From M50B91 sp964526665 (GTDB lineage Bacteria; Patescibacteriota; Gracilibacteria; UBA4473), in the NCBI GenBank assembly GCA_964526665.1, contig CAZGJL010000001.1:96548-160547 (forward strand): a stretch of DNA of 64,000 nt, given 5' to 3'. The notes beneath the pieces are model-generated. The model searched no databases. It had not been told where the DNA came from and saw only the letters and a list, made by a program, of their open reading frames with translations. Numbering within the stretch: the first letter of the stretch is position 1; each line of letters begins with the position of its first letter. Made by a program: the position numbers and the translations under genes. Positions 52,957-60,567 of this stretch are shown piece after piece.

Positions 52957-53517
52957 ATGCTAGGAATTTCAGATTGTAAGACCGGAGCAAAGCTTGTTCT
53001 CGACGGGGAGCCATATATCATTGTATGGAATCAGTTTTCAAAAACAGCTCGACAGGGAGGAGTTATGAAAACAAAAATGAAAAACATGATTACCGGGAAG
53101 GTCATGGAAAAAACCTTTCAGGGGAGCGATAAAGTGGAAGGGGCAGATGTAGTATTTCGAAAAGCACAGTTTCTCTATTCTGCGGGAGAGGATTATGAGT
53201 TCATGGACAATGAAACATTTGAAACAATCACACTTACAAAAGAAGTACTAGGAGAGGCGACGAACTATTTGGTCGACGGGATGGATTGTGATTTACAATT
53301 ATTTAACGGAACACCAATCAATGTTCAATTGCAGACAAAGATGACATTTGAAATCATCGAAACAGACCCAGGCGTTCAGGGAGATCGTGTCAATGGAGGA
53401 ACGAAACCTGCAACGATTTCTACAGGGAAAGTGATTCGGGTTCCGCTTTTTGTTGCAAAAGGAGAAAAGGTGGTCGTAAATACAGACACGGGAGAATACA
53501 CAGAGAGAGCGAAGTAG
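52957..53517 (+). CDS. efp: elongation factor P
   Basis: A 186-residue three-domain EF-P of normal length. The KOW-like N-terminal domain begins ISDCKTGAKLVLDGEPY. The loop that reaches the peptidyl-transferase centre reads FSKTARQGGV in place of the usual VKPGKGQA, so the tip residue is Arg, not Lys34. The C-terminal OB domain ends VVVNTDTGEYTERAK. EF-P rescues ribosomes stalled at polyproline. No EpmA/EpmB, EarP or YmfI homologue is in the window, so the tip may be unmodified. Confidence 0.95.
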   Translation: MLGISDCKTGAKLVLDGEPYIIVWNQFSKTARQGGVMKTKMKNMITGKVMEKTFQGSDKVEGADVVFRKAQFLYSAGEDYEFMDNETFETITLTKEVLGEATNYLVDGMDCDLQLFNGTPINVQLQTKMTFEIIETDPGVQGDRVNGGTKPATISTGKVIRVPLFVAKGEKVVVNTDTGEYTERAK

Positions 53518-53527
53518 AATAAATTAA

Positions 53528-53570
53528 GCCCGGGCTTGTCTCACAAGAGACGTTGGAAGCCCGGACTTTT
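53528..53570. terminator. large bipartite terminator hairpin between efp and the stomatin-like gene
   Basis: GCCCGGGCTT pairs with AAGCCCGGAC (one mismatch), and an inner GTCTC/GAGAC stem extends it. TTTT follows on the plus strand. It can serve both converging genes. Confidence 0.75.
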
Positions 53571-53578
53571 AAATGACC

Positions 53579-54337
53579 CTATTTTTTCCCCATCAATGGT
53601 CCCATAGATTTCATAGCATCCATGAGTTCAATTGGGAGCATCCAGATAGTTGTGTTTGACTGATCAGAAGAAAGATCATTCACGGTTTGAAGCGTTCGTA
53701 AGTGCATTGCGCCAGGCTCTGTGGCCAACATTTTTGCTGCTGCCGCGAGGTTTGTTGCTGCAATTTTATCTCCTTCGGCCTTGATAATTACCGCTCGTTT
53801 TTCACGCTCAGCTTCTGCTTCTTTTGAAATAGTTCGTTTCAAATCCTCAGGAATAATTACGTCTTTTAGCTCTACAGACTCAACCTTGATTCCCCATGGA
53901 TCAGAGGCAGCATCAATGATGCCCTGTATTTTGTTTGATATTTTATCACGTTTTTGAAGTAGCTCATCAAGTGTTACTTCTCCCACGGCATTTCGCATAG
54001 TTGTCTGCGCCATTTGGCTCATTGCCCAGAAGAAATTTTCTACTTCAAGAATGGCTTTCCCTGCATCAGAAACGCGGTAATAAATCACGGCATTAATTCG
54101 CACGGGGATATTATCTCTGGTGATAGCTTCTTGGTCAGGCACATCAACCGCCTTGGTTCGAGTGTCGACTTTTATGAGTCTTTGAAAAACAGGAATGACG
54201 ATCCGCCATCCAGCATCTTTTAATCCAGTGAAGCGCCCCATGGTAAACATGACACCGCGTTCGTATTGATTAATTTGCTTTAAGCTGATGAGGATGAGAA
54301 TCCCGAGGGGGATGATAATGGGCAAAAGTGAGTTCAT
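53579..54337 (-). CDS. stomatin/slipin-family SPFH membrane protein
   Basis: A 252-residue protein. It has an N-terminal hydrophobic hairpin (residues 3-20), the SPFH/band-7 domain beginning NQYERGVMFTMGRF near residue 25, and the VDVPDQEAITRDN and VVYYRV-type core. A helical tail (EAEAEREKRAVIIKAEGDK near residue 180) follows and forms oligomers. The NfeD partner often found beside bacterial stomatins is absent here. It probably organises membrane microdomains. The start is the ATG at 54337. Confidence 0.92.
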   Translation of the reverse strand: MNSLLPIIIPLGILILISLKQINQYERGVMFTMGRFTGLKDAGWRIVIPVFQRLIKVDTRTKAVDVPDQEAITRDNIPVRINAVIYYRVSDAGKAILEVENFFWAMSQMAQTTMRNAVGEVTLDELLQKRDKISNKIQGIIDAASDPWGIKVESVELKDVIIPEDLKRTISKEAEAEREKRAVIIKAEGDKIAATNLAAAAKMLATEPGAMHLRTLQTVNDLSSDQSNTTIWMLPIELMDAMKSMGPLMGKK

Positions 54338-54390
54338 TTGTTTTGTGTTTAGAAATACAAAATAATTGTAGCAGATTTCGGGGAACACAA

Positions 54391-54426
54391 AAAATTAAGA
54401 GCCCCCCGTGTTTGCGGGCGGCTCTA
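54391..54426 (-). terminator. intrinsic terminator of the 262-residue orphan gene
   Basis: On the minus strand AGAGCCGCCCG pairs with CGGGGGGCTCT (imperfect, loop CAAACA), followed by TTAATTTTTT. Confidence 0.75.
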
Positions 54427-54451
54427 TTTTACTTAATGATAACAATTGTTT

Positions 54452-55240
54452 TTACGCGAACACTTCAGCTTTTTTGGCGGCGAGCATTAATTGTTTTCGC
54501 ATCGCCAATTTCCCTCCTTTAGATACGGGAGCATCTCTTTTTTCCTCAGAGAACCATTCTGGATTCTCGGAGTCAATCCAAATAACTTTTCCTAAAGGAG
54601 TCCAATTAGAACCAAAAATATTCAATATCAAAAAGCGGCGACCACGTGTAGTCATAGCTTTTGAGACGCCTCTTTCTTCACACACCACTCCTCCTGAGAT
54701 GGCTGTCTCTTTAGTAAAAATATCTGCCAGAGTGCAGAAAGAAGGGCATTTGACCCGCTTCGTTGGTACGTCCTCAGGTAAAGTTATAGAATCATCTTCA
54801 CAAAGGACCGGTTGACTCTTTTTTATCCGCAAATGGGCGCCTCCTGTTTTAGGAGGAAGACTGCTAAGTCCTGTACGAATATTCCCTATATTCTCAAGGA
54901 TTATCGGACTCGTTTTTCCAGAAGGAAGAATCTGTTTGTTTTCTACAATCATTTTTCCTCCTCTCAAAGAAACAACAATGTTCGTTTTCCCCTTCCCAAA
55001 GATAAAAGATTTTCTCGTAGTTTTTACGGAAAACCCATTAACAATCGTATCGGGGTTTAAATGAACTCCTCTTGCATCAAACAATAAATTTTCCCAATGA
55101 GGCCCCATCTTTAATACATGAGGGTCTTCAGGTGCCTTCTTCTTTTTTTGTTGAGTAAATTGAACAATATGCTTCTTCTGTTTTTTCCCAGGAACCTTAT
55201 TTCTCCGGGATCTGTCTTGTGCAAAATTTTTGCTTGCCAT
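54452..55240 (-). CDS. 262-residue orphan protein with basic N-terminus
   Basis: Unrecognised. Residues 1-38 are extremely basic (KKQKKHIVQFTQQKKKK). The middle is strand-rich and hydrophilic, with Cys in KCPSFC and VVCEERG that might form a metal site. The last 40 residues are Lys-rich. No membrane helix or signal is seen, so the protein is probably cytoplasmic and may bind nucleic acid. A strong promoter at 55419-55447 gives it a leader of about 170 nucleotides with hairpins. Confidence 0.6.
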   Translation of the reverse strand: MASKNFAQDRSRRNKVPGKKQKKHIVQFTQQKKKKAPEDPHVLKMGPHWENLLFDARGVHLNPDTIVNGFSVKTTRKSFIFGKGKTNIVVSLRGGKMIVENKQILPSGKTSPIILENIGNIRTGLSSLPPKTGGAHLRIKKSQPVLCEDDSITLPEDVPTKRVKCPSFCTLADIFTKETAISGGVVCEERGVSKAMTTRGRRFLILNIFGSNWTPLGKVIWIDSENPEWFSEEKRDAPVSKGGKLAMRKQLMLAAKKAEVFA

Positions 55241-55412
55241 ACATTACTTTTTTTTAAATATAAATAAAATAATTAACTTTCAGGTGTTCGTTGTGCCTGA
55301 GTCGCAATTTACTCCTCGGTTGGTACGGAGGGGTAAATCTTGACCCAGGAAAATTGTCGCCAAAAAGATCACGGAAATGTTAAAAAATAGATATATTTCT
55401 CAATCACTTCAC
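55241..55412 (-). promoter_or_regulatory. long structured 5' leader
   Basis: The inferred leader contains a hairpin at 55307-55338 (11 pairs, including one mismatch on the minus strand) and a smaller CAGG/CCTG hairpin nearer the start codon. No terminator tract is seen, so any control would act on translation or stability. Confidence 0.35.
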
Positions 55413-55418
55413 AACGAG

Positions 55419-55447
55419 AGAGTACGCTAAATAAGGTATTTTGTCAA
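55419..55447 (-). promoter_or_regulatory. promoter of the 262-residue orphan gene
   Basis: On the minus strand TTGACA, exactly 17 bases and TACTCT. The predicted start of transcription is near 55412. Confidence 0.6.
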
Positions 55448-55497
55448 ACTTTATTTTCTATAAAAAATTGGCCCCGCGAGTTGCAGGGCACAAAAGA

Positions 55498-55638
55498 TTA
55501 ATACTTTAGAGGAACGCTATTTTTTTTCCTGTTTGCCTTGTTCCTGTCCTTTTTGGCCGTTTTTCGGCTTGGAGAGCTTGCCCCTTTGCCTTTTCCGCGT
55601 CGAGACGCGGCGCTTCCTGATTTATTTTTTCCAGGCAT
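55498..55638 (-). CDS. 46-residue highly basic small protein
   Basis: A minus-strand frame of 46 codons, ATG complementary to 55636-55638 and TAA at 55498-55500. The product is rich in Lys, Arg, Ser and Gly (SRRGKGKGASSPSRKTAKK) with no hydrophobic core, so it should be disordered and nucleic-acid binding. It is richer in G+C than its surroundings. It could be a small ribosome-associated or histone-tail-like protein; no family is recognised. Confidence 0.5.
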   Translation of the reverse strand: MPGKNKSGSAASRRGKGKGASSPSRKTAKKDRNKANRKKNSVPLKY

Positions 55639-55848
55639 AATACGAATGTTTTAATTACAATTAGATGAATAAAAAATTAAGTTCTACTCTTTTGCACGCA
55701 AAACGCACAAAACAGTAGAACCGCTTGTTCCCCGAAGTATTAAAGAACGGAAGATCGCAGCAATTGCTAGCGAAGTTCACAAAAAGACAGATACGCGTTT
55801 CTGGCATTTGTCAATCAAAAACGAAAAGAGTCCGGACTCAGGTCAGAA

Positions 55849-57651
55849 CTATTTTTTCATCATCGCAAAAAATGCATCCTGTGGAATGGTCACTTTCCCA
55901 AACTGTTTTAATCGCTTTTTTCCTTTTACTTGTTTTTTCAACAGTTTATTTTTACGCGTTACATCTCCACCATAGAGCTTCGCGGTTACATCTTTCCTCA
56001 TCGCGCTAATCGTTTCTCGTGCAACAATCTTCCCTCCGATTGCGGCTTGGATTTTTATTGCAAATAGGGCCTTGGGAATAATTTCTTTTAGTTTCTCGCA
56101 CCAACGACCACCGATTTTGGCTGCGTTTGGACGAAAGACTATTTGGCTCAAAGCATCAACGCGATCATCGGCCACGAGCACGTCCATGCGAGAAAGATTT
56201 CCCACTCGCATCTCAATTGGTTCGTATGACATAGAAGCGTATCCAGAACTAATAGATTTCAGGTCGTCATAAAAGTCAGTAACAATCGAAGCAAGAGGAA
56301 TTTCAAAAGTGAGTTCTACTCGTTCGGGGTCAGGATATTGTAGGTTTTTGTGAATTCCACGGCGATCAGTGCAGAGGTTCATAACAGATCCAACTTGGTC
56401 AGAAGGACAAAAAATTGTGATTTTGGCCCAGGGCTCTTTTAGCTCTTTATAAATACTTGGATCAGGGAGTTCAGATGGATTTGAAATAGAGTGAGTATCT
56501 CCGTTTGGCTTTACAATTTCATAGGCAACCGATGGCGCCGTTATAAGAAGATCAAGATCAAACTCTCTCTCTAGGCGCTCACGAACAATATCAAGATGAA
56601 GGAGTCCAAGAAATCCAACACGAAATCCATTTCCTAATGAGGAAGAGACCTCGGGAGTGAATACAAGAGAAGCGTCATTGAGAGTGAGCTTCTCAATTGC
56701 TTTTCGCAGAAGAGAGAAATCATCTCCAGAAATAGGATAAATTCCAGCAAAGACAAAAGGAGTTGGTTCGGCGTATCCAGGAAGAGATAGTGGGTTTTCG
56801 CTTTTTCCTTTCCAGAGAGTGTCTCCGACACGAGCATCGATAACATTTTTTAGTCCGGTGACAATATATCCTACTTCCCCTGCCTTCAGGGTCTCACATG
56901 GTTCATATCCTGGCTTCAAGAACCCTACCTCGGTTGGTTGTAAATCACGTCCGACACGAAGGAGTCGCACTTTTTCTCCAGCTTTTAATTCTCCAGAAAA
57001 CACACGAATAGAGCTTACTACCCCACGATATGTATCAAATGAAGAGTCAAATATTAAGGCACGTGTTTCTCCATCAACAAAGATCTCGGCATTTTCAAAT
57101 ACAGAATTTTTATCAGGAGAAGGAATTTTTTCAATTATTGCATCGAGAAGGGTCTCTATACCATCTCCTGTTTTGGCAGAAATTTTTAAAATTTCTTCTG
57201 CAGGGAATCCAAGAAGATTTTCTACTTCTTGCGCACGGCGTTCCGGCTCTGCAGCAGGAAGATCAATTTTGTTTAATACAGGGATAATGGTGAGCCCTTG
57301 TTCTAGAGCAAGGAATACATTCGCCAACGTTTGTGCCTCTACTCCTTGCGCAGCATCTACAACAAGAATAGCTCCCTCACAAGCCGCCAAACTTCGGCTT
57401 ACTTCATAGCTGAAATCCACGTGTCCGGGAGTATCAATTAGGTTTAGCTGTGTGCCTTTCCAGTTCATGCGAACGGGTTGCAGTTTGATAGTAATACCAC
57501 GTTCTTGCTCGAGTTCCATTGTGTCGAGCATTTGTCCACGAACCATATCTCGCTCATCCAGAGTTCCTGTTTTTACAAGAAACCGATCGGCCAGAGTTGA
57601 TTTCCCATGGTCGATATGCGCGATAATACAAAAATTTCGGATTCTATTCAT
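55849..57651 (-). CDS. lepA: elongation factor 4 (LepA)
   Basis: A 600-residue translational GTPase. It has the P-loop AHIDHGKSTLADR near residue 10, the switch II DTPGHVDFSYEV near residue 76 and the guanine motif NKIDLP near residue 130. The EF-G-like domains follow, and the LepA-specific C-terminal domain ends near KKQVKGKKRLKQFGKV. EF4 remodels or back-translocates ribosomes and aids 30S biogenesis. The ATG at 57651 gives the family start NRIRNFCIIAH. Length is normal. Confidence 0.97.
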   Translation of the reverse strand: MNRIRNFCIIAHIDHGKSTLADRFLVKTGTLDERDMVRGQMLDTMELEQERGITIKLQPVRMNWKGTQLNLIDTPGHVDFSYEVSRSLAACEGAILVVDAAQGVEAQTLANVFLALEQGLTIIPVLNKIDLPAAEPERRAQEVENLLGFPAEEILKISAKTGDGIETLLDAIIEKIPSPDKNSVFENAEIFVDGETRALIFDSSFDTYRGVVSSIRVFSGELKAGEKVRLLRVGRDLQPTEVGFLKPGYEPCETLKAGEVGYIVTGLKNVIDARVGDTLWKGKSENPLSLPGYAEPTPFVFAGIYPISGDDFSLLRKAIEKLTLNDASLVFTPEVSSSLGNGFRVGFLGLLHLDIVRERLEREFDLDLLITAPSVAYEIVKPNGDTHSISNPSELPDPSIYKELKEPWAKITIFCPSDQVGSVMNLCTDRRGIHKNLQYPDPERVELTFEIPLASIVTDFYDDLKSISSGYASMSYEPIEMRVGNLSRMDVLVADDRVDALSQIVFRPNAAKIGGRWCEKLKEIIPKALFAIKIQAAIGGKIVARETISAMRKDVTAKLYGGDVTRKNKLLKKQVKGKKRLKQFGKVTIPQDAFFAMMKK

Positions 57652-57793
57652 CGTGGCGGAGTGTAGCAAAAAGTTAAGGAAGTTCAACTTCGAGGGTTTT
57701 CAAAACGAAATCGTCAAACCAGGAACTACAAAATACGGAGTTAATGTCTCTAGAAATTTGCAAGTCTAGCCAGAGGGCATTATTATTCGGGTA

Positions 57794-58342
57794 ATGCAAA
57801 AACAAAAAGGATTTACCCTCATGGAATTAGTGGTGGCTATGATCATTATTGGTATCATGACGGCAGTTGCGGCGCCATCTTTTACGAAATGGAGAAAACA
57901 ACAACAGTTTGAGACAGACACCCAACAGGTGCTTTCTTTGCTTGCAGACGCAAGAGCCTCAGCCCTTTCGGATAAAACTTGTGCGGGAAAACAAACAGAA
58001 AAGTGGATCGCTCGTTTTTCAGAAACAGAGACAAAACTTCTTTGTAAGAATAGTGACGGGGAACAACAGATTTCATCTTTTCCATGGAAATCACCAGCAA
58101 CTATTACTTTTGAAAAAGCGACAGGCATAGGTTTATGGCCAACAGTAACAACACCGCCATCGACGATGGACATTTCAATATTTCCCGGAGGAACACAGTC
58201 TCTTATTGATTCAGCATATGCAGATAAATTAGCACGAATAACAATAGATTTCACAGCAATAGGAAAGGTAAACACGGTGTGTTTTTCTAGCATTGCAAAT
58301 TACCCATTTCTTTCTCCTTCCGGTGAATGCAACGAAGAATAA
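57794..58342 (+). CDS. type IV pilin-like protein (GspH/FimT-type)
   Basis: A 182-residue prepilin. It has a short basic leader and the prepilin peptidase site KG-FTLMELVVAM (cleavage after Gly6, Glu at mature +5), followed by the hydrophobic N-terminal helix. The C-terminal domain is a strand-rich globular region with several cysteines. It is the first of three overlapping or adjacent pilin genes, probably forming minor subunits of a type IV pilus or competence pseudopilus. The prepilin peptidase and assembly ATPases are not in this window. Confidence 0.88.
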   Translation: MQKQKGFTLMELVVAMIIIGIMTAVAAPSFTKWRKQQQFETDTQQVLSLLADARASALSDKTCAGKQTEKWIARFSETETKLLCKNSDGEQQISSFPWKSPATITFEKATGIGLWPTVTTPPSTMDISIFPGGTQSLIDSAYADKLARITIDFTAIGKVNTVCFSSIANYPFLSPSGECNEE

Positions 58343-59001
58343 ACCGGTTTCGACATCGAGGAGAAACCCTCTTGGAGGTGATGGTGGCTATTACTATAAT
58401 GGTGGCGGTTTTGACAAGCGCTTTTACTCTTTTGATTCAGGTTTCTGCAGCAAATACAAATGTTGTAAATCGGGTTACAGCATTGAATATTGCAAAAGAG
58501 GGAGTAGAAGCAGTACGAAATATTCGCGACACCAATTGGTTGAAATATTCAGGAGATCGCCGAGGGAAATGGCTGTGTTTGGACACGGTGGCAGCACCAA
58601 ATGCCTGCCAAACGGCAACGGCTCTAATTACGACAGGAGTATATAGAGTTGAATTTGAAGGTTCTCGATATTATTTAGAGGAGACGATATCCTCAGCGCT
58701 AACGGTGGAAGACGCTCTTCCAGGAGAAGCTTTTCGTTTGTATGAAAGTACGACAACTCCCAATGAAGGAAGAATGTATCATGATGCTGTAGGCGGAGGA
58801 GAGGCAACCGCCTTCTATCGACAGATTTTATTAACGCCAGAAGATGAATGGGTAGATGATCCAACTTGTACTACAGTGGGATGTCCAACAAAGGTTCGTT
58901 TGAATGTAGTGTCGCGAGTACAGTGGAGAGAGGGGAGCAAGGTTCGTTCTTTGGACCTAGAAACATATCTGTACGATTTTCTTGGGCGTGAAAGTTATTA
59001 A
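58327..59001 (+). CDS. type IV pilin-like protein (PilV/GspI-type)
   Basis: A 224-residue prepilin with an Arg-rich leader and the cleavage region RG-ETLLEVMVAI, so the first mature residue would be Glu, not the usual Phe or Met. The conserved Glu at mature +5 is present. The hydrophobic helix (about residues 15-40) and a globular strand-rich domain with CXXXXXXXC-type cysteines follow. The gene overlaps its predecessor by 16 bases and lies two bases from the next, so all three are one operon. Confidence 0.85.
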   Translation: MQRRINRFRHRGETLLEVMVAITIMVAVLTSAFTLLIQVSAANTNVVNRVTALNIAKEGVEAVRNIRDTNWLKYSGDRRGKWLCLDTVAAPNACQTATALITTGVYRVEFEGSRYYLEETISSALTVEDALPGEAFRLYESTTTPNEGRMYHDAVGGGEATAFYRQILLTPEDEWVDDPTCTTVGCPTKVRLNVVSRVQWREGSKVRSLDLETYLYDFLGRESY

Positions 59002-59003
59002 AA

Positions 59004-59996
59004 ATGAAAAATTTTCCATACCGTTTTCGAGGAGTAACAATGGTGGAGCTACTTATCGCCATCGTAATATCCGCGATTGTTATTACGGGACTTTTTGCGA
59101 CGCTCGGGAGTATATATTTTTCACAGAAGAAAATTAATGCAGTGCAAAGTTTTGCATCAGAGTCTCGTTTTATAATGGAGAGAGTGTCTCAGTTGGTTCG
59201 AAATAATACGATTGATTATGATAGGTTTTTTATAGAAGTGGGGCCAGATCCCGGCCTGTGTGCTAACTTTGACGGAAGACAGGTCCCCTCAGCCTCAGGG
59301 GTTGTGAACCCATGGGCAAACAATATAGAAAATCGAAGGAAGATTGGATATCCGAATTTGTTTTACTGGAAAGTTACCACGACAGGGATCGATCGATATC
59401 GAAACCTAGGAGGGAAAAAATTGTCAGATCAGTCACCACCAAACAATCTCGATGTAATTGATCCTTGTGCAGAAGCATGGTACGGGACACTTGATACGTT
59501 ATATCTTATTAATCGAGAAAGAACAGAGAGGACGGCACTTCGTTTAGACACAACCGATGAGGGAGGAAATCCTGCTAATCGCCTAGAAATGCAAAGGTTG
59601 CTAGGAGTCGACACAGATGCCGACGGGAAAGCAGATAGTTGGGGAGTAGCAACGTGGGACACAAACACTACTCAGTGTGACGTAGTTGATTATTGGGGAG
59701 GAGATATTGGGATAGCTCTCGGGGTAATAGATGAAAAAGCGTGTTCCCGGAGTCATGACTGGGCAGCCATTTCGCCCAAAGCAATTGAGGTATTGGAATT
59801 TGATTTCATTCCGACACCAAATCGAGATCCATACTTAAATTATCGTAATAATACAGTACAAGTACAGCCACAATCATTTTTGCGACTCCATACAAAATTA
59901 CGGCGGCCATTGGATTTTGGTGTTCGTACAGATGAAGATATTGAGTTGACTCAACAAACAATGGCTTCTTCTCGTATTTTCGGGGACCCCCGGTAA
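59004..59996 (+). CDS. type IV pilin-like protein (PilW/GspJ-type)
   Basis: A 330-residue prepilin with leader and site RG-VTMVELLIAIV (Glu at mature +5), a hydrophobic helix and a large C-terminal domain. The domain includes a DTDADGKADSWG loop near residue 210 that resembles a calcium-binding DxDxDG motif. Larger PilW/GspJ-like subunits usually sit at the pilus tip. It is the third gene of the pilin operon and is followed by def. Confidence 0.85.
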   Translation: MKNFPYRFRGVTMVELLIAIVISAIVITGLFATLGSIYFSQKKINAVQSFASESRFIMERVSQLVRNNTIDYDRFFIEVGPDPGLCANFDGRQVPSASGVVNPWANNIENRRKIGYPNLFYWKVTTTGIDRYRNLGGKKLSDQSPPNNLDVIDPCAEAWYGTLDTLYLINRERTERTALRLDTTDEGGNPANRLEMQRLLGVDTDADGKADSWGVATWDTNTTQCDVVDYWGGDIGIALGVIDEKACSRSHDWAAISPKAIEVLEFDFIPTPNRDPYLNYRNNTVQVQPQSFLRLHTKLRRPLDFGVRTDEDIELTQQTMASSRIFGDPR

Positions 59997-60037
59997 AGAT
60001 CTTGCGGTTTTTTCAAAAAACAGTACAAGGGAAATAG

Positions 60038-60514
60038 ATGTTGACTATTGAAACTGGCGAAACAAATAAAATTCTCCGCTCGCATTGCCGAGTGGTGACA
60101 GAATTTGATGCCGAATTATCAAAATTTATTCACGAAATGGAGAAGACGATGCTGATGGAAGATCCGGAGACGGGGATTCGTGGAGTAGGACTAGCAGCAA
60201 ATCAAGTAGGGGACATGCGGCAGATTATAGTCATTACATTTAATGTAGGAGAAAAAAAAGAGCAGAAAGTTGTCCCTATGGTTAATCCAAAAATAACATG
60301 GACTTCTCCTCAAACAGTATCAATCGAAGAAGGGTGCCTGTCTTTACCGGGAGTTTTTGAACGAGTTACACGTCCTGCACGTATTCAGGCACAGTGGCAA
60401 GATGTAAAAGGAAATTGGCACGAGAAGAAATTGGGGAAATGGGATGCGCGAATACTTTTACACGAGAGAGATCATCTCGATGGGAAATTATTTACTGATT
60501 ATAAGAAAAGTTGA
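60038..60514 (+). CDS. def: peptide deformylase
   Basis: A 158-residue metalloenzyme with the three family motifs: GVGLAANQVG near residue 51, EGCLSLPG near residue 97, and LLHERDHLDG near residue 139 (HExxH with metal-binding His). It removes the formyl group from nascent proteins. An AAGGG lies 8 bases before the ATG, one of few Shine-Dalgarno-like sequences in the window. The order pilin operon-def-ftsH is unremarkable; def is probably monocistronic or leads into ftsH. Confidence 0.96.
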   Translation: MLTIETGETNKILRSHCRVVTEFDAELSKFIHEMEKTMLMEDPETGIRGVGLAANQVGDMRQIIVITFNVGEKKEQKVVPMVNPKITWTSPQTVSIEEGCLSLPGVFERVTRPARIQAQWQDVKGNWHEKKLGKWDARILLHERDHLDGKLFTDYKKS

Positions 60515-60567
60515 AAAAATTGAAGTACGGCGTAGACTGCGGATGATTTTTACTCTTTAAGACAGCA

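Noticed and set aside
55660..55970. Plus-strand open frame with protein-like sequence (ending near 55970)
   Set aside because: It has no start codon in frame; joining it to the ATG at 55674 would need a -1 frameshift, and it would overlap the end of lepA antisense by about 120 bases.
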